64,000 nt of DNA from Papaver somniferum (GCF_003573695.1 NC_039362.1:11352489-11416488); one strand, 5' to 3'. Counted from the stretch's first letter, positions 1 to 11,264 are shown. Notes: a model not told the origin generated them from the letters alone. A program made the numbers and translations.

Positions 1-249
1 CCAAACCAATCCCCAATGAGCATCCCCCCAGTTTGTTATATGCGTTGATGTCTCGAGTATTTTCGTGGAAAACATGTAGCATGGTGTTATCGTCTGGCAA
101 GTCGAGCTTGGGAGACTTGTCGGTTCGGTGACCTTCGACGGTCGAGATTTTGCATCTTAAGAGGAAAGGTAGCCGTTGATTATTCCAACCCTTCGTTTGG
201 TAGCCAGTGGCATGAGCATGCTCGGTATGGATTTAATATAGCCTGGTTT

Positions 250-1135
250 AGGCGCGGCCAAAAGTTAGGGTTTTCGCTTTGTTTAGGCGCGACCGAACTA
301 GAGCCAAAAGTTGCCATGCGTTAGCTGGTAACCTTGGACGGATAAGATCTGCATCTAGGATTAAAGGGTGGTCGTTGATCGTCGCACGCCTTCGTTTTGG
401 TAGCCGCATAGGGAAGGACGGCATGGTATGGCGTGTCAAGGTGGTTGGCATGCCATTGGCACGGCATGCCTTGGAGGGGTTTGGCGTGGCAAAAACTAGG
501 GTTTTGGTCCAAAGGTTACCATGCGTTGTCTGGCGACCTTGGACGACTAGGATTTGCAGCAAGGACTGAAGGGTGGTCGTTGAACGTCGCACGCCTTCGT
601 TTTGGTATCCGCATAGGGAAAGCCGACATGGTATGGCACGGCAAGGTGGTTGGCATGCCATTGGCACATGTGGCATGGCATGCCTTGGCGCGGTATGGCG
701 TGGCCAAAACTAAGGTTTTGGGCCAAAGGTTACCATGTGTGGTCTGGCGACCTTGGACGTCTAGGATTTGCAGCTAGGATTGAAGGGTGGTTGTTGATCA
801 TCGCACGCCTTCGTTTTGGTAGCCGCATATGGAAGGATGACATGGTGTGGCGCGACAAGGTGGTTGGCATGCCATTAGCACATGTGGCATAGCATGCCTT
901 GGCGTGGAAAAAACTAGGGTTTTGGGCCAAAGGTTACCATGTGTTGTCTGGCGACCTTGGATGAATAGGATTTGTAGCTAGGATTGAAGGGTGGTTGTTG
1001 ATCATCGCACGCCTTCGTTTTGGTAGTCGCATAGAGAAGGCCGGCATGGTATGGCGCGGCAAGGTGGTTGGCATGCCATTGGCACATGTAGCATGGCATG
1101 CCTTAGCGCGGTTTGGCGTGGCCAAAACTAGGGTT
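250..1135 (+). repeat. GC-rich tandem array, about 205-214 bp units
   Basis: The phrase ACCTTGGA recurs at 331, 536, 750 and 954, giving periods of 205, 214 and 204 bp. Each unit has a block starting near GGATTTGCAGC, a CGCACGCCTTCGTTTTGG block and a GGCATGCCATTGGCAC palindrome-rich block. Copy 2 of the LTR carries the same unit at 20717, 20891 and 21091. Open frames through this array on both strands come from high GC and are not taken as genes. Confidence 0.85.
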
Positions 1136-1139
1136 TGGA

Positions 1140-1760
1140 CGGCTTGGCATAGTGGGACCAAGGCAGAATGGTGCAGGCGGCTTGGCATAGTAGGGCCAAG
1201 GCAGAATGGTGCGGATGGCTTTGCATAGTGGGTCCAAGGCAGAATGGTGCGGACGGCTTGGCATAGTGGGGCCAAGGGTTTGGCATGCCATTGGCGCATT
1301 GCGCGGCTAGCATGGTTATGGCCAAGGAAAGGTGTGGTTGGCTTGGCATAGTGTGGACAAGGGTTTGGCATGGCTTTGGCGCATGGTGCGTCTAGCATGG
1401 TTAACATGCCTTGGCGCGGAGATGTGGATGGCATGGTTTGCCATTGGCACAGTGGTGTGTCTGGCATGGTTGACATGCCTTGGCACGGAGATGTGGCTGG
1501 CATGGTTTGGCATTGGCACAATGGTGCGGCTGGCATGGTCGGAATGCCTTGGCGCAGAGATGTGTATGGCATGGTTTACCATTGGCACAGTGGTGCGGCT
1601 GGCATGGTCGGCATGCCTTGGCGCAGAGACGTGGCTGGCATGGTTTTCCATTGGCACAGTGATGCGGCTGGCATGGTTGGCATTCCTTGGCGGAGATGTG
1701 GCCGGCATGGTTTGCCATTGGCACAGTGGTGCGGCTGGCATGGTTGGCATTCCTTGGTGC
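1140..1760 (+). repeat. GC-rich minisatellites, 39 bp then 69 bp units
   Basis: First a unit of about 39 bp with GGCAGAATGG at 1161, 1200 and 1239. Then six units of 67-69 bp with CATGCCTTGG-like phrases at 1405, 1474, 1543, 1612, 1681 and 1748, joined by CCATTGGCACAGTGGTGCGG. Since 69 is a multiple of three, all six units stay open in several frames, which explains the long spurious frames. The array lies inside LTR copy 1; the 69-bp class returns as a 70-bp class in copy 2. Confidence 0.85.
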
Positions 1761-2015
1761 AGTAGAATGAGAATTAGGGTTTGGCATAGACGATGTCAGT
1801 CGATGTTAAGGGTTCTGCCGTGGAACATGACCCATGTAAAAAAAAAAAAAGATACCGCAGTAATTCTTGCGTAGGCATGCTGATTGATTCAATAAATGTG
1901 CTAATGGTCATAGTGACGTCATGTCAGATGTACATTTTTATGATTTTAAACTTAAGCTAAAAACCACCATCAACATCTTCGTAAAACACAAGAATAAATT
2001 CTCATAATAAGTTTC

Positions 2016-2444
2016 CTAGACATCGTAGAGCTTTCTCAGAGAATCTAATAAGAATTTTTTCTCGTTATTGAAGAATCCATTGATTATGGGATCGTTCAAT
2101 TCCTCCATATCTTCAGAAATATCATTTAACTCACTAAGTTCTCTTTTTAATCCACTCAAGGTGTTCTTTGTAAGAGACAACATATGTTCATAGTGATCTA
2201 TCTTTTCTAGAGAGAAAATGATTTGAGACTTTAAATCATTTCTTTTGTTGATGAAATCCTTCACCATACCTCTAAAGTCATTATCAAAATGACAAACAGA
2301 CAAGAGGCAGTTAGAGGAAGAACCTTCTTCATCATTTGTATATCTCTCCTTATTCTTCCATGAGGATTTGATTCCTTCACAAAGATACACATTAACTTCT
2401 TCAGCTGCATCCTTTTTTGTGGTACCTCTTGTTACAGGAGCCAT
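2016..2444 (-). pseudogene. Coiled-coil accessory frame of a copia element
   Basis: An open minus-strand frame from an ATG at 2444 (protein begins MAPVTRGTTKK) of about 142 residues. The second half is rich in Leu, Lys, Glu and Asp in heptad-like spacing, ending NNEKKFLLDSLRKLYD, so a coiled coil is likely. The frame is open further upstream to 2561, but the MAPV start looks more natural. Its 3' end shares the phrase CATAAxAAGTTTCCTAGA with a second accessory frame near 5194-5212, which sits just upstream of a copia 3' region; hence the assignment. There is no recognised enzyme domain. LTR copy 1 has inserted directly after its end. Function unknown; it may be only a remnant. Confidence 0.5.
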
Positions 2445-2788
2445 GCAACTGTATCTTTCAAAGATAAAAGATGTAAAGGGAATTTTGATCATAAATGAAT
2501 ATAAATAGACCAATGACAGCCAAACCCTAGAAGAACTTTGAACAAGTCTTTTACGGTTCATGATCCATTATCTATTTTAACTAAGAATATATTTTCTTAA
2601 CATAAACAAAATAAGAAATTCAAATTTATACAAAACTTGAGCAACCTTGATGCAATCCTCATTTTCTCAAGTTAAAGATGAGGATGCAGACATCACTAGT
2701 ATTAGATAGTGACGGAGTGATCTGTATGCTCACATCTTTTATCACATAGTGACTTATCAAGGTTTATTGTATAAACAGACTTCTTACC

Positions 2789-3610
2789 TCATCTGAATCT
2801 GGTTCTATCAGATTTCTTCTTATTTTCAGAAGTACCATGTTGATTACCCAAGGTCAGATTCATTATTTGCATGTCATTTTGAAGTTTGGAAATCCTTTTG
2901 TTGTTCCTCTTGAATTTCCAACACTTACTTTGAACATGATTTGCATTTCCACAAAACGAATTTGCCTCCTGTTTATCACAACATTCATCATCAATTGTTC
3001 CAAAACCGGCTGGAACAAAAGAGTTGAATGTGCTCACAATTTTTCTTTTGAACCCTAAACCATTTTTGTTTCCAAAAGACTTCTGACCGAATAACATTGC
3101 TGAGATTTTTCCAGAACTTCCAGGCAACCTTTGCAGGTCACACTTAAGAGTATTAATCTATTTTTCCTTCAAAGATAGGGTCATGGTGAATTCATCATTA
3201 AGACAATCTATCTCAATATTTTTCACCTGAAGTGATGATTCAAGTTTCTCCAACGAAGCCTTTAGTTGGAGGTTTTCTTGGTGAATTTCTTCACACTTAT
3301 CCAAGAATTCAAAAATCTTAGTGTCATACTGAAGCTCTGAATCAGAATTTGAGTAGGAAGAAGTTTCTGCTGCGAGAGACAAAAATTCATTGCACACATC
3401 AGAAGTATGCAAGATGTTGACAACCTGTGATGATTTTTCTTGTATTGAATCATCTGAAGCATTAACCAAAGAGAGACGTTTTTCACATCTTTTGTTTCTT
3501 TTTACAGTATCCTTGATCTTTTGTGTAATCGGTGATTTATTAAAATCAACATGATTGGAATAACATTCATCAGCCCAAGACAAGTTAAAAGATTCGCTTG
3601 TGTTGGTCAC
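2789..3610 (-). pseudogene. Copia gag fragment with CCHC-like knuckle, frameshifted
   Basis: Two minus-strand frames belong together. The first (3610 to 3158) has a long helical stretch with KIFEFLDKCEEIHQENL. The second (3127 to 2789) has a nucleocapsid-like knuckle, FCGNANHVQSKCWKF (C-x4-H-x4-C, with the first Cys pair slightly displaced), in a basic, Asn/Lys-rich setting. A stop or frameshift lies between them at about 3130-3160. This pattern (helical capsid part, then one zinc knuckle) is that of Ty1/copia gag. No protease, integrase or reverse transcriptase follows, and only 230 bp separate it from the accessory frame, so pol has been lost. The upstream end is broken at 3681 by LTR sequence. 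Confidence 0.65.
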
Positions 3611-3680
3611 AGCATTGAACGCAAATGTTCTGACTGTGTTCTGATCAAGATCAAGTATTTTTAACTTTCCAATAAGAGTA

Positions 3681-3928
3681 TGTTAGATCACTTCTCGGTC
3701 GAACTCGCATGCGTTGCTATCTCAGCATTGAGTGATAGATGAGTTCAAGTCTCCACATACCTTTTTTTGATGAATTTCTACAAGCTCCCCTTAGTAGTTC
3801 TTTCTATCATAATCCGAGACTTAGCTATAAGTAGACTAGACATCAAGATTTATAGTTTTGGCAACTAAACTTGACAAACAAGTTTGAGATATCAACGCTT
3901 GCGAGTTCGACCGAGCAATGCTCTAACA
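3681..3928. repeat. Copia LTR remnant with inverted ends
   Basis: The left end, TGTTAGATCACTTCTCGGTC, reads as a copia LTR start on the plus strand. The right end reads as the same LTR start on the minus strand (TGTTAGAGCATTGCTCGGTC when reversed). The arms are about 44 bp. The interior from about 3725 is minus-strand LTR. Beyond 3928 comes ATCTCCCCC, the reversed polypurine tract, so the right part is the 3' LTR start of a minus-strand copia element whose remainder was lost and replaced by an inverted scrap. Confidence 0.65.
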
Positions 3929-5165
3929 ATCTCCCCCTTTTTCAATTTTAGTGACAAAACTATCAGTACATATGGATTAAAAAATAAACAAACTTTGTAG
4001 ATTCTCATCCAAATGCTTGACTTCCTTTGTTCTTCAACATTACTCGAAATCTTCGTCACTTCCAAGTACTCCAGTGATTCTGAACGTGTTCAACTGAGCA
4101 TCATAGTTGTTGAAGATCCGTAGCTATAACAATATATAAAAAACAAGATTTTTTGGTATTGTTATACAATGTCATAGTATTATTACATGACATCAAAGTC
4201 CAATTGTATCACAACTTTGACAACAATACTATGGTGATATGTATCACTCACCCTTAGTCAATACTTCATCTCACATGAATATCACTCCCCCTTACATAAT
4301 GATCCGTAAACCATATGTATTTGTAGTGTAAACTACACATTAATTCTCCCTCTTTTTGTCAATATAAATTGGCAAAGGTATGAAAACTAGTGGGATCATA
4401 ATGAAATTATCATAGAGATACTTCATGACTAAAAGAGAACATATCAACTTTGTTTCGATGATTTGACATAGTCGAAACTTAGTGTATTCATCAAGGAGTT
4501 TATAAAGATACAAGAAATCTCCTACAATATTCCGCAGCCGCACTCCCCATAAAGATTTGGCAATTAAGCACAAGTTCAATTAAGAACTCTCCTCCATAAA
4601 ATGTCATTCCCGAAAGAACAACAAGAGCGACCTTACTTTTAGAAGAAAAGAGAATTTCTTTGGACATTAAAAAGAATCATGAAACATGAATTTGTATCCA
4701 GAAAACTCAATTAAACTAACCACAAGAGAACCCATGATTAATTTAATCGGAACTGCTCAACATAAGAGAACTTACCGAGCCGCACAATACTTTCACATAA
4801 AAGTGGATCAGGGAAGGACCAATATTGTGGAATATTTAAAGATTAATTTTATTTTTCATCAATATTTGCATAATGATTTCATAGACTTAATCTTTGCAAT
4901 CAAAATTTCATCCTATCTTCCATCAATATTTGCATAATGACATAATAGGCTTAACTTTTGGCATATACGGGACAATCATAGTTCACGGACATAAACACAC
5001 ATATCCCACAAAATTTTATGCAACATATAGAACCAATAAAGATTAATACTGCAAAATCATCTTCCAAATAAACTTTAGAATTTAAATAAATAAATCTAAA
5101 AAAATTGCAAGATGATGATCGTTGGAAATAGCTATGTGTACTCACAATAATTGTTATTCCAAACC
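3929..5165 (-). mobile_element. Copia element 3' untranslated region
   Basis: This begins with the reversed polypurine tract at 3929-3945 and matches two other copies in the window: 11331-12530 (same strand) and 23393-24283 (opposite strand). Shared landmarks are the stretch around AATATAAATTGGCAAAGGTA at 4361-4380, the CCGCACTCCCC phrase near 4540, and GTTCACGGACATAAACA near 4981. A 79-codon frame at 4340-4579 is also open in the 23.6-kb copy but broken in the 11.7-kb copy, so it is not called a gene. Confidence 0.7.
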
Positions 5166-5257
5166 CTAGTTATCCTTCTTAAAACATATGAAATTCTCAT
5201 AAGAAGTTTCCTAGATAATAAGAAATATAACTCCTAAGAAGAACGCAACCGAAGGTC

Positions 5258-5537
5258 TTCAGACAAAACCATCAACCAGAGATCGAACACAAACAAGTTC
5301 ATTAGTTGCTTTCTTCAATTCGTTTTTCAGAAATTCAAGATTCTTTGTTGTAATTTCAAGTTGTTCACGTACGACCCCAAAATCTCGAAGAAGATTTCCC
5401 ACCAATTGAGATGACATCTGAACTGGAAGTTAGTTTTCATGATCAACAACATGATAGCAAGTTATGAAAACAGGGTTCTCGTGAAACTCAATAACCTTTA
5501 CCTTTTCAACTTTGTCTTCCTTTTTGCATCCATCCAT
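5258..5537 (-). pseudogene. Coiled-coil accessory frame of a copia element, broken
   Basis: From an ATG at 5537 (protein begins MDGCKKEDKVEKVKV) the frame runs 35 residues to a stop near 5430, then continues open, with a heptad-rich segment including EQLEITTKNLEFLKNELKK, to about 5258. It lies immediately upstream, in element orientation, of the copia 3' region at 3929-5165, the place where some plant copia elements carry an extra post-pol frame. A TATA-like CTATAAAG lies about 100 bp upstream on the minus strand (5625-5632). One internal stop marks it as decayed. Its role is unknown. Confidence 0.45.
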
Positions 5538-5611
5538 TGTGCACACCACAAAAATTCAAGAGAACTCTTGAAGTTACGGAACGTGATTGTATCAGGAGAA
5601 GAGGAAAACAT

Positions 5612-7592
5612 GATACATATAAGAGTGCTTTATAGAGAAACCCTAGGATTCAACGTTTACGTTCGGTAAAGGTAGGGTGCACAAACGTCTGTGGTTATGA
5701 GCCAAGCTCAAAACCAAGAAGCCAATGGATCCTATTATAAATATTTCTTATTTAAAAAAAATAATATTTTAATGACAGACAACAGCTCGAAAGTGAGCAC
5801 AAGGTAATTGTTGAAAGAAACACATCAACTGTCATTAGGAAGAGATTCGAGTATTTTTAAGGTAGGAAACAAAGAGAATTCTCTCAAGAGTTAACTGGAG
5901 CAAGGCTCAACAGTAAGATGGTCATTTTATTCTTAAACCGAAAAAAAGATACAACAAAGACCACTTTGTCATTTGATATATCACGCAAGAAAACACATAA
6001 AAAAAGAAGTGGAAAGGAACTTTCACGCAAATAGAGGGATTGGGCCAAATTTCCTCCAGAAGACAAAGCCTCAAAATAAAACGATTATACAAACCCTTCC
6101 TTCAGACTGGATGGTGCTTCACAAGAAATAAAAACTCTTCCACGACAGTGCAAGGATAAGAAATGCAGCTTATTCTGGCCGAGGCTAAACCAAATTATTG
6201 ATATCTAATCTGTGAAGTTGTCTTTAAAATTCTTATCAAAGCTTGCTGCACGAGTCCAATTGTGTTAGATATGTACATCCAATACCACTGTGCTTCCAAA
6301 ATTAGTGTAGATTAGATGTAGAAATATTAACCCTATACGGTTAACAGTCGTGCGGTCGTTCCTTCCTCTACGTGCTGTACAGAGAATCGTATTCCTTCTT
6401 CTTCTAAACCCATTTCCATCTAAAAGAAAGTTGTTATTTACCTGCGGTAAAAGAGCTAGAATGTAAGAATGCAACATAACTTTATATCACTCGTAAATGT
6501 AAGTTGATGATAATCTGAACGATATAAATACAACATCAACTAAAATTTAGTACATAGACTATCTCAAAATGGTCTTGTTACTCGAATGCCCATAAGAAGG
6601 CAGCCCAGAGTACAACAAAAAAGGCAAAGGAACGACTAAAAAACTATACCTAATCCAATATTTCCCTGCATCCAAATCGCCTACACGAACCCAATAAACC
6701 TAGAAAAAGAAACCAATGCTCAAACATTAAATATCGATAATATTTTCAAATCTTCATTAAACAGAATGTTAAATTTGCCACTATTCAGAAAAAATGCAAA
6801 GTACATGCAACCGTAATATACGAATATATTCAGTTCAGAAATTTAAAATGTTGTTATTCAGAAAGGGGTTGGGGCACAACTTGTTGCTAGGCTTCCAACC
6901 AATTTTTTGTAATCTTTATTTTCTTTTTGTTTTCATCTCGAATCTAAAAAAATGAACTCTAAAAAAATATATTATACAATTGTATTTAATATGTTTAATT
7001 GCCCTATAAAGTTGTAATTCTCTTAAGTTATTCATTTTCGATGCTAAGAACAATCAAACATGGAAGAAATAAATAGGGTAATAGAGACCAATTACCAAAG
7101 GTACAGAACTGAATAAGACTACCATTTGAAGAAGTCTGACATCACCGAGCGATTACCTGGCACATAAGAAAACTCACATAGTAGCAAATAGAGATCAGAT
7201 CTAGGAAACACATAAAAGATTTTTATTTTTCCAATCGACCGGACAAATAAAAGATATTGATCAGTAAATAAAGAACATGCATTAAAATATAAAGGATGAT
7301 GATAACAATTAGTAGATGATAAGAAGGAAACAAATAAGAAAATTTAGGATTTACCACAAAAACAAATAAACATAAATCAAAAAGAGAAGAGATTACCATA
7401 AGAAACAAATCAAATCAAATCAAATGAAACATCCATCTTCAAATTTGCCTCTCTTCACTGATAACAAAATAAAAAAGAACAAAGAGTACCAACACACTTT
7501 CGGATGCAACAAAAACAACAAAAAAGAAGTCCAAACCCAAGATTCCTATTGGTCTAAACTTCTCTAGTGGGCACAGTAAGGAGGCTTTCTTT
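5612..7592. other. AT-rich spacer left of the F-box gene, no gene recognised
   Basis: No frame over 76 codons with a recognisable domain, no LTR landmarks, and no tandem array. Weak features only: a run of short minus-strand frames (5884-6066, 6265-6477, 7223-7408) with no family resemblance. It may hold the downstream intergenic DNA of the F-box gene plus old repeat debris. Confidence 0.5.
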
Positions 7593-8900
7593 TTAAATAA
7601 AAGCCCCAAACGGAAGAGGTTCACTATAGGGAGACTTTTGATCCTTCAGAATAAACTGCACATCCTTGTTAAAAATCTTCTTCGTCCAGTCGTAAAAATA
7701 TAATGACGGATCATCCCTTTCTTCGGACTTTATGATGACAAATATGTATCCGGAACAGCTAAAATGGAATTACATATTTTCAGTTTCCATTTAAAAGGCG
7801 GTACCATGAAGGTCTCTTTTATCCAATAGAAATGACTAATAGTGTTTGCGCTGCTTGTAGACGTTGTTGCATTACTAATACCAGTCAGTTTCTTGTGTTG
7901 AACATCATCGTCATCATATAACACACACATCTTCATTGATGTGTTGTTATTTATTGAAGGATAAGAACACTCAGCATCCCGCCTTATCTTCAAAGCTAAC
8001 ACAGCTAAACGACCACCGATTTGTATCAACTTACTAGCATAAGGATAACGAGTTTCTACAATGATGTAATTGGGAACTGAAATTACTCTAAATTTTTCGC
8101 TCTCGACATTAAATTCGACAATCAAAGGTTCCATAGTATAAGTTGGGCGAGTCAGCCAATAAATGCAACCATTATCGTAAAGAGATGATGAAGAGAATTC
8201 CAACGGTGAAATTGTTGGCGGGAATAAATTCAGCCTGCTCCATAATAGACTGTTGTTGCTATGTCTACCGTCAACGGTCATGACCTCACATACAGTTTCA
8301 GAAGGTACACATCCGCGCCAGTTGGATATTTGCTTGAACCACATAATAACCACTTTGTGTTCTTTAGCGGCAGGATCATACCCAAAGTAATGCCACGGTC
8401 CACGACCATAACTAACCTTGTGAGCTTCATAATCACTATCTTCATCTATAAGTTGTATTTCCTCCGGTAGATTTTCACTTTGTTGTTTAATCATGGATTT
8501 TATCCAAGGTGTTGACTGTCCCGTGCTCGGATTAAACACACGAAAAAAAACATGTGCTAGGTTCTATTACAGAAATCAACCCATTGACAGCTCCAAAAAC
8601 GTGTACCAGGGAAGATCCTAGTATAGATATTTCCCTTTCAACAGTATTTACTCCTACTTGAGACACTAATAGTTCAGCTGAGGAAAAAACACGAAGTTGA
8701 TACCAAGACCTAAAAAGCAGTATGGTGATACCATCACCAACATCAAAATTACATGCTTTTGATCGTGTGAAGTGTAAATCAATGAAGTTTCGATCTGTAT
8801 GTATCAAGGAGTTCCATTGTTTGCATACACTCTTGAACCTCATAAGTGATTTTACAGGGACCCAAGTCAATATCTCACAAAGTAATAACTCACTGCCCAT
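7593..8900 (-). pseudogene. F-box protein gene with F-box-associated region, two frameshifts
   Basis: F-box proteins are substrate adaptors of SCF ubiquitin ligases. The ATG at 8900 starts MGSELLLCEILTWV, followed by the F-box core VPVKSLMRFKSVCKQW and LIHTDRNFIDLHF, about residues 2-50; an in-frame ATG at 8990 is less likely. After a frameshift near 8540 the frame resumes with the FBA-type blade RVFNPSTGQSTPW and YFGYDPAAKEHKVV, and reaches AVPDTYL. A second frameshift near 7745 is followed by another frame ending PLPFGAFI with a stop at 7593. The 8540 break is in a run of eight A, and the partial copy at 9364-9681 has a shorter, interrupted tract there and stays in frame. So this is either a pseudogene or homopolymer assembly error. 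Total length, about 430 residues, is normal for the family. Confidence 0.8.
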
Positions 8901-8990
8901 AACAAGATCACTACTACAACCCGCAGAAGTATCCCTTTCTAAGCTTTGGTATTGTAGGTAAATAGTTAACTTACTCCTATATATATTCAC

Positions 8991-9363
8991 TTCTGATTAA
9001 ACGTGTTTCTAGAATATACCGACACAGATTGGCCTATATTTGGAAACTGAGCCAGAAAAAATTCAAACAACACAAATTGGATATGAATGAATTCGCGAGG
9101 AATTTACTAACGGAAACAAAATTCAAATTCAACGTCTTCTGATTTTACAGCGGTTGATTTCCACACAAATTCACAGAAAGTAAATATGAACCTAAAAAAA
9201 ATTGAAGATTTATAATAACACTATTCTAACCTCTGAAAAATGTTCTCCAATCTTGCAATCAATAAACACAAGTTTTGAAAATCTTACCTGGACTGACGAT
9301 GGAGTGAAATTCTTAATCACAACTAGGGAACTCATGAGAAGTCTTTTCTTCTCCACTGAACTC
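8991..9363. other. F-box upstream DNA, no feature recognised
   Basis: AT-rich sequence between the F-box gene start and the partial F-box copy. An 80-codon plus-strand frame at 9202-9444 merely runs into the antisense of the copied F-box segment and is not supported as a gene. It may contain the promoter of the F-box gene, but no clear TATA box was singled out. Confidence 0.4.
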
Positions 9364-9681
9364 ATGCCACGGTCCACGACCATAACTAACCTTGTGAGTT
9401 TCATAATCACCATCTTCATCTATAAGTTGTATTTCCTCCGGTAGATTTTCACTTTGTTGTTTAATCATGGATTTTATCCAAGGTGTCTATTGTCCCGTGC
9501 TCGGATTAAACACACGAACAGAACATGTGCTAGGTTTTATTACAGAAATCAACCCATTGACAGCTCCAAAAAAGTGTACCAGGGAAGATCCTAGTATATA
9601 TATTTCCCTTTCAACAGTATTTACTCCTCCTTGAGACAGTAATAGTTCAGCTGAGGAAAAAAAACGAAGTTGATACCAAGC
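9364..9681 (-). pseudogene. Partial duplicate of the F-box gene
   Basis: About 318 bp nearly identical to 8386-8717 of the neighbouring F-box gene, same strand, covering the linker between the F-box and the first FBA blade (protein part SLVHFFGAVNGLISV and RVFNPSTGQ). It is a segment only, lacking both the F-box and the C-terminal half. The homology stops abruptly at 9681 (after CGAAGTTGATACCAAG), where copia accessory-frame sequence begins. Here the A-rich tract at about 9517-9524 is interrupted by C and G and the frame is open. Confidence 0.85.
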
Positions 9682-9682
9682 T

Positions 9683-9982
9683 ATCAATCAAGGAAAAAGA
9701 AAAATCTCCAGTAACTCCATCCCTAAAAAGAAAAAGGAGGAATACAAGAAAGTTAAGGGTTGTCCGTCTAACTCTCAGAAGTTCTTTGATGTTCTTGATG
9801 AGTTGAAGGAAGTAAGAAAGGAGATTCATGAAATAAAGGCTTGTGTTTTAAGGTCTTTGGAAATTCAAAAAGCCCTGGTTCGACATAACCAACCAAGACG
9901 GTTTGTTGATATCAACTCTTTTCTCCACGAGCCTTATGTACCAATGGCGGTTGATGACAAGGAGTTCGGGAATGATAAATAA
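9683..9982 (+). pseudogene. C-terminal part of a copia coiled-coil accessory frame
   Basis: An open plus-strand frame without its own start, about 99 residues, ending at TAA 9980-9982. Key parts: a basic stretch (PKKKKEEYKKVKG), a heptad-rich helix (FFDVLDELKEVRKEIHEIK) and an acidic tail (MAVDDKEFGNDK). The copia 3' region landmark GTTTACGTCCGTGAAC follows about 220 bp downstream, so this is the post-pol accessory frame of a plus-strand copia fragment, truncated at its left where the F-box duplicate ends. Confidence 0.55.
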
Positions 9983-10189
9983 TTTCTCAAAGATATTGTT
10001 GCCTATGATGTCTTCTTTTTGGTTTAGTTGGAATAATAACTAGTGCCTTTGGATAGCGATGATTGTGATTACACATAGCTATTATTTTCATCTTTTGTTT
10101 TTTAGATTTATTGGTTTTTATTTTCTAAAAAATATTTGAAAAAGATGATTGTTTGCAATATTTAATCCTTGGTTTGGTATATTGCAACT

Positions 10190-11120
10190 TGTTATGGGAT
10201 TTTGGTGTTTACGTCCGTGAACTTTGTTGTCCCATATATCGTCAAAAGTAAAGTCGTTCATGATCGGTATTCTTGTATTGATTTAAGGATGAATAGACTT
10301 TTGGAAAATACAAAAGTTAAACCTATATTGTCAATTCTTTGATGGAAGATAGGTTAAAATCTTTTGTGAACAAGGATAAAGTATATTATGTCGTTATGCA
10401 TATAGTGATGGAAAAAAGAATAGATCCTTGTATGTTATCCACGGTATTGATCTTCATTGATCCATTTCGTTATGTATTACCGTGAAGGCTCCGTAATATG
10501 TCTTATGTTGAGCACGATACGACTAAGTTGATTAATTTTTAATTTACTTGGTTGGTTGTCCCATAAAGTATGTTATGTTGAGCATATGGAACTAAATTAA
10601 TCATCTTGTGTGGTTGTTTAGTTATTGCTCCGTAAGTTTTCTTATGTCGAGCAAAACAAATGACAATTAAATTGATTACTTTCGTGATTAGTTAAATTCG
10701 ACACGAAAGATATGAAGAAAAACTTATGGGGTACAAACTAAATAACCACACAAGATGATTAATTTAGTTCCATATGCTCAACATAACATATCTTATGGAA
10801 CAACCAACCAAGCTAATCAAAAATAATCAACTTAGTCGTACCGTGCTCAACACAATACATATTACGGAACCTTCACGGTAATACATAAGATGGATCAACG
10901 AAGATCAATACCGTGGATAACATACAAGGATCTATTCTATTTTCCATCATTAAATTCATAATAACATAATAGACTTTATCCTTTTCAAACAAAAGTTCAA
11001 TCCTATTTTCCATCAAATACATGATTGCATAGGCATAACTTTTGTATATGTCAAAAGTCCATCCGTTCTTTCATCAATAAGAGAAACGATTCATGAACGA
11101 CTTTACTTTTGACAATCATA
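10190..11120. repeat. Large inverted repeat of copia 3' region sequence
   Basis: The left arm (about 10190-10640) and right arm (about 10715-11120) are reverse complements with clear similarity along their length. For example, ACCACACAAGATGATTAATT on the right matches the reverse of 10594-10613, and CCGTGGATAACATACAAGGA on the right matches the reverse of about 10425-10444. The loop between arms is under 100 bp and partly self-complementary too. Both arms are copia 3' untranslated sequence, plus-oriented on the left and minus-oriented on the right. Confidence 0.85.
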
Positions 11121-11164
11121 TGGGACCTTCAAGTTCACGGACGCAAACAATACATATCCCACAA

Positions 11165-11264
11165 NNNNNNNNNNNNNNNNNNNNNNNNNNNNNNNNNNNN
11201 NNNNNNNNNNNNNNNNNNNNNNNNNNNNNNNNNNNNNNNNNNNNNNNNNNNNNNNNNNNNNNNN
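11165..11264. other. Assembly gap, 100 N
   Basis: A run of exactly 100 N between copia 3' region sequence on the left and the start of a minus-strand copia LTR on the right. The round size suggests a placeholder of unknown true length. Confidence 0.95.

Larger units (their letters stand above)
1..1975 (-). mobile_element. G1-family gypsy-type LTR, copy 1 (cut by window edge)
   Basis: The right end reads CCACCATCAACA, so on the minus strand this is an LTR start, TGTTGATGGTGG. Bases 1-230 and 1860-1975 align along their length with 20403-20590 and 22240-22352 of copy 2, and bases 1-100 match the reverse complement of 44240-44343 in copy 3. The TG end faces copia coding debris directly, with no purine-rich tract between, so this is the outer edge of a separate insertion (a 5' LTR or a solo LTR) inside a copia accessory frame. 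Most of the interior is tandem arrays. Membership of the Ty3/gypsy class rests on copy 2, which has a TGGCG-type primer site beside it. Confidence 0.75.

Noticed and set aside
1332..1874. 180-codon and several other long frames in the GC arrays (also 21241-21983, 934-1750)
   Set aside because: The units are 69-70 bp, so frames stay open by periodicity on both strands; peptides are simple Gly/Met/His/Trp repeats with no domain.
4340..4579. 79-codon frame, also open at 23643-23882
   Set aside because: Attractive because two copies are open and alike, but the third copy (11.7-12.0 kb) has several stops and the place is a 3' untranslated region.
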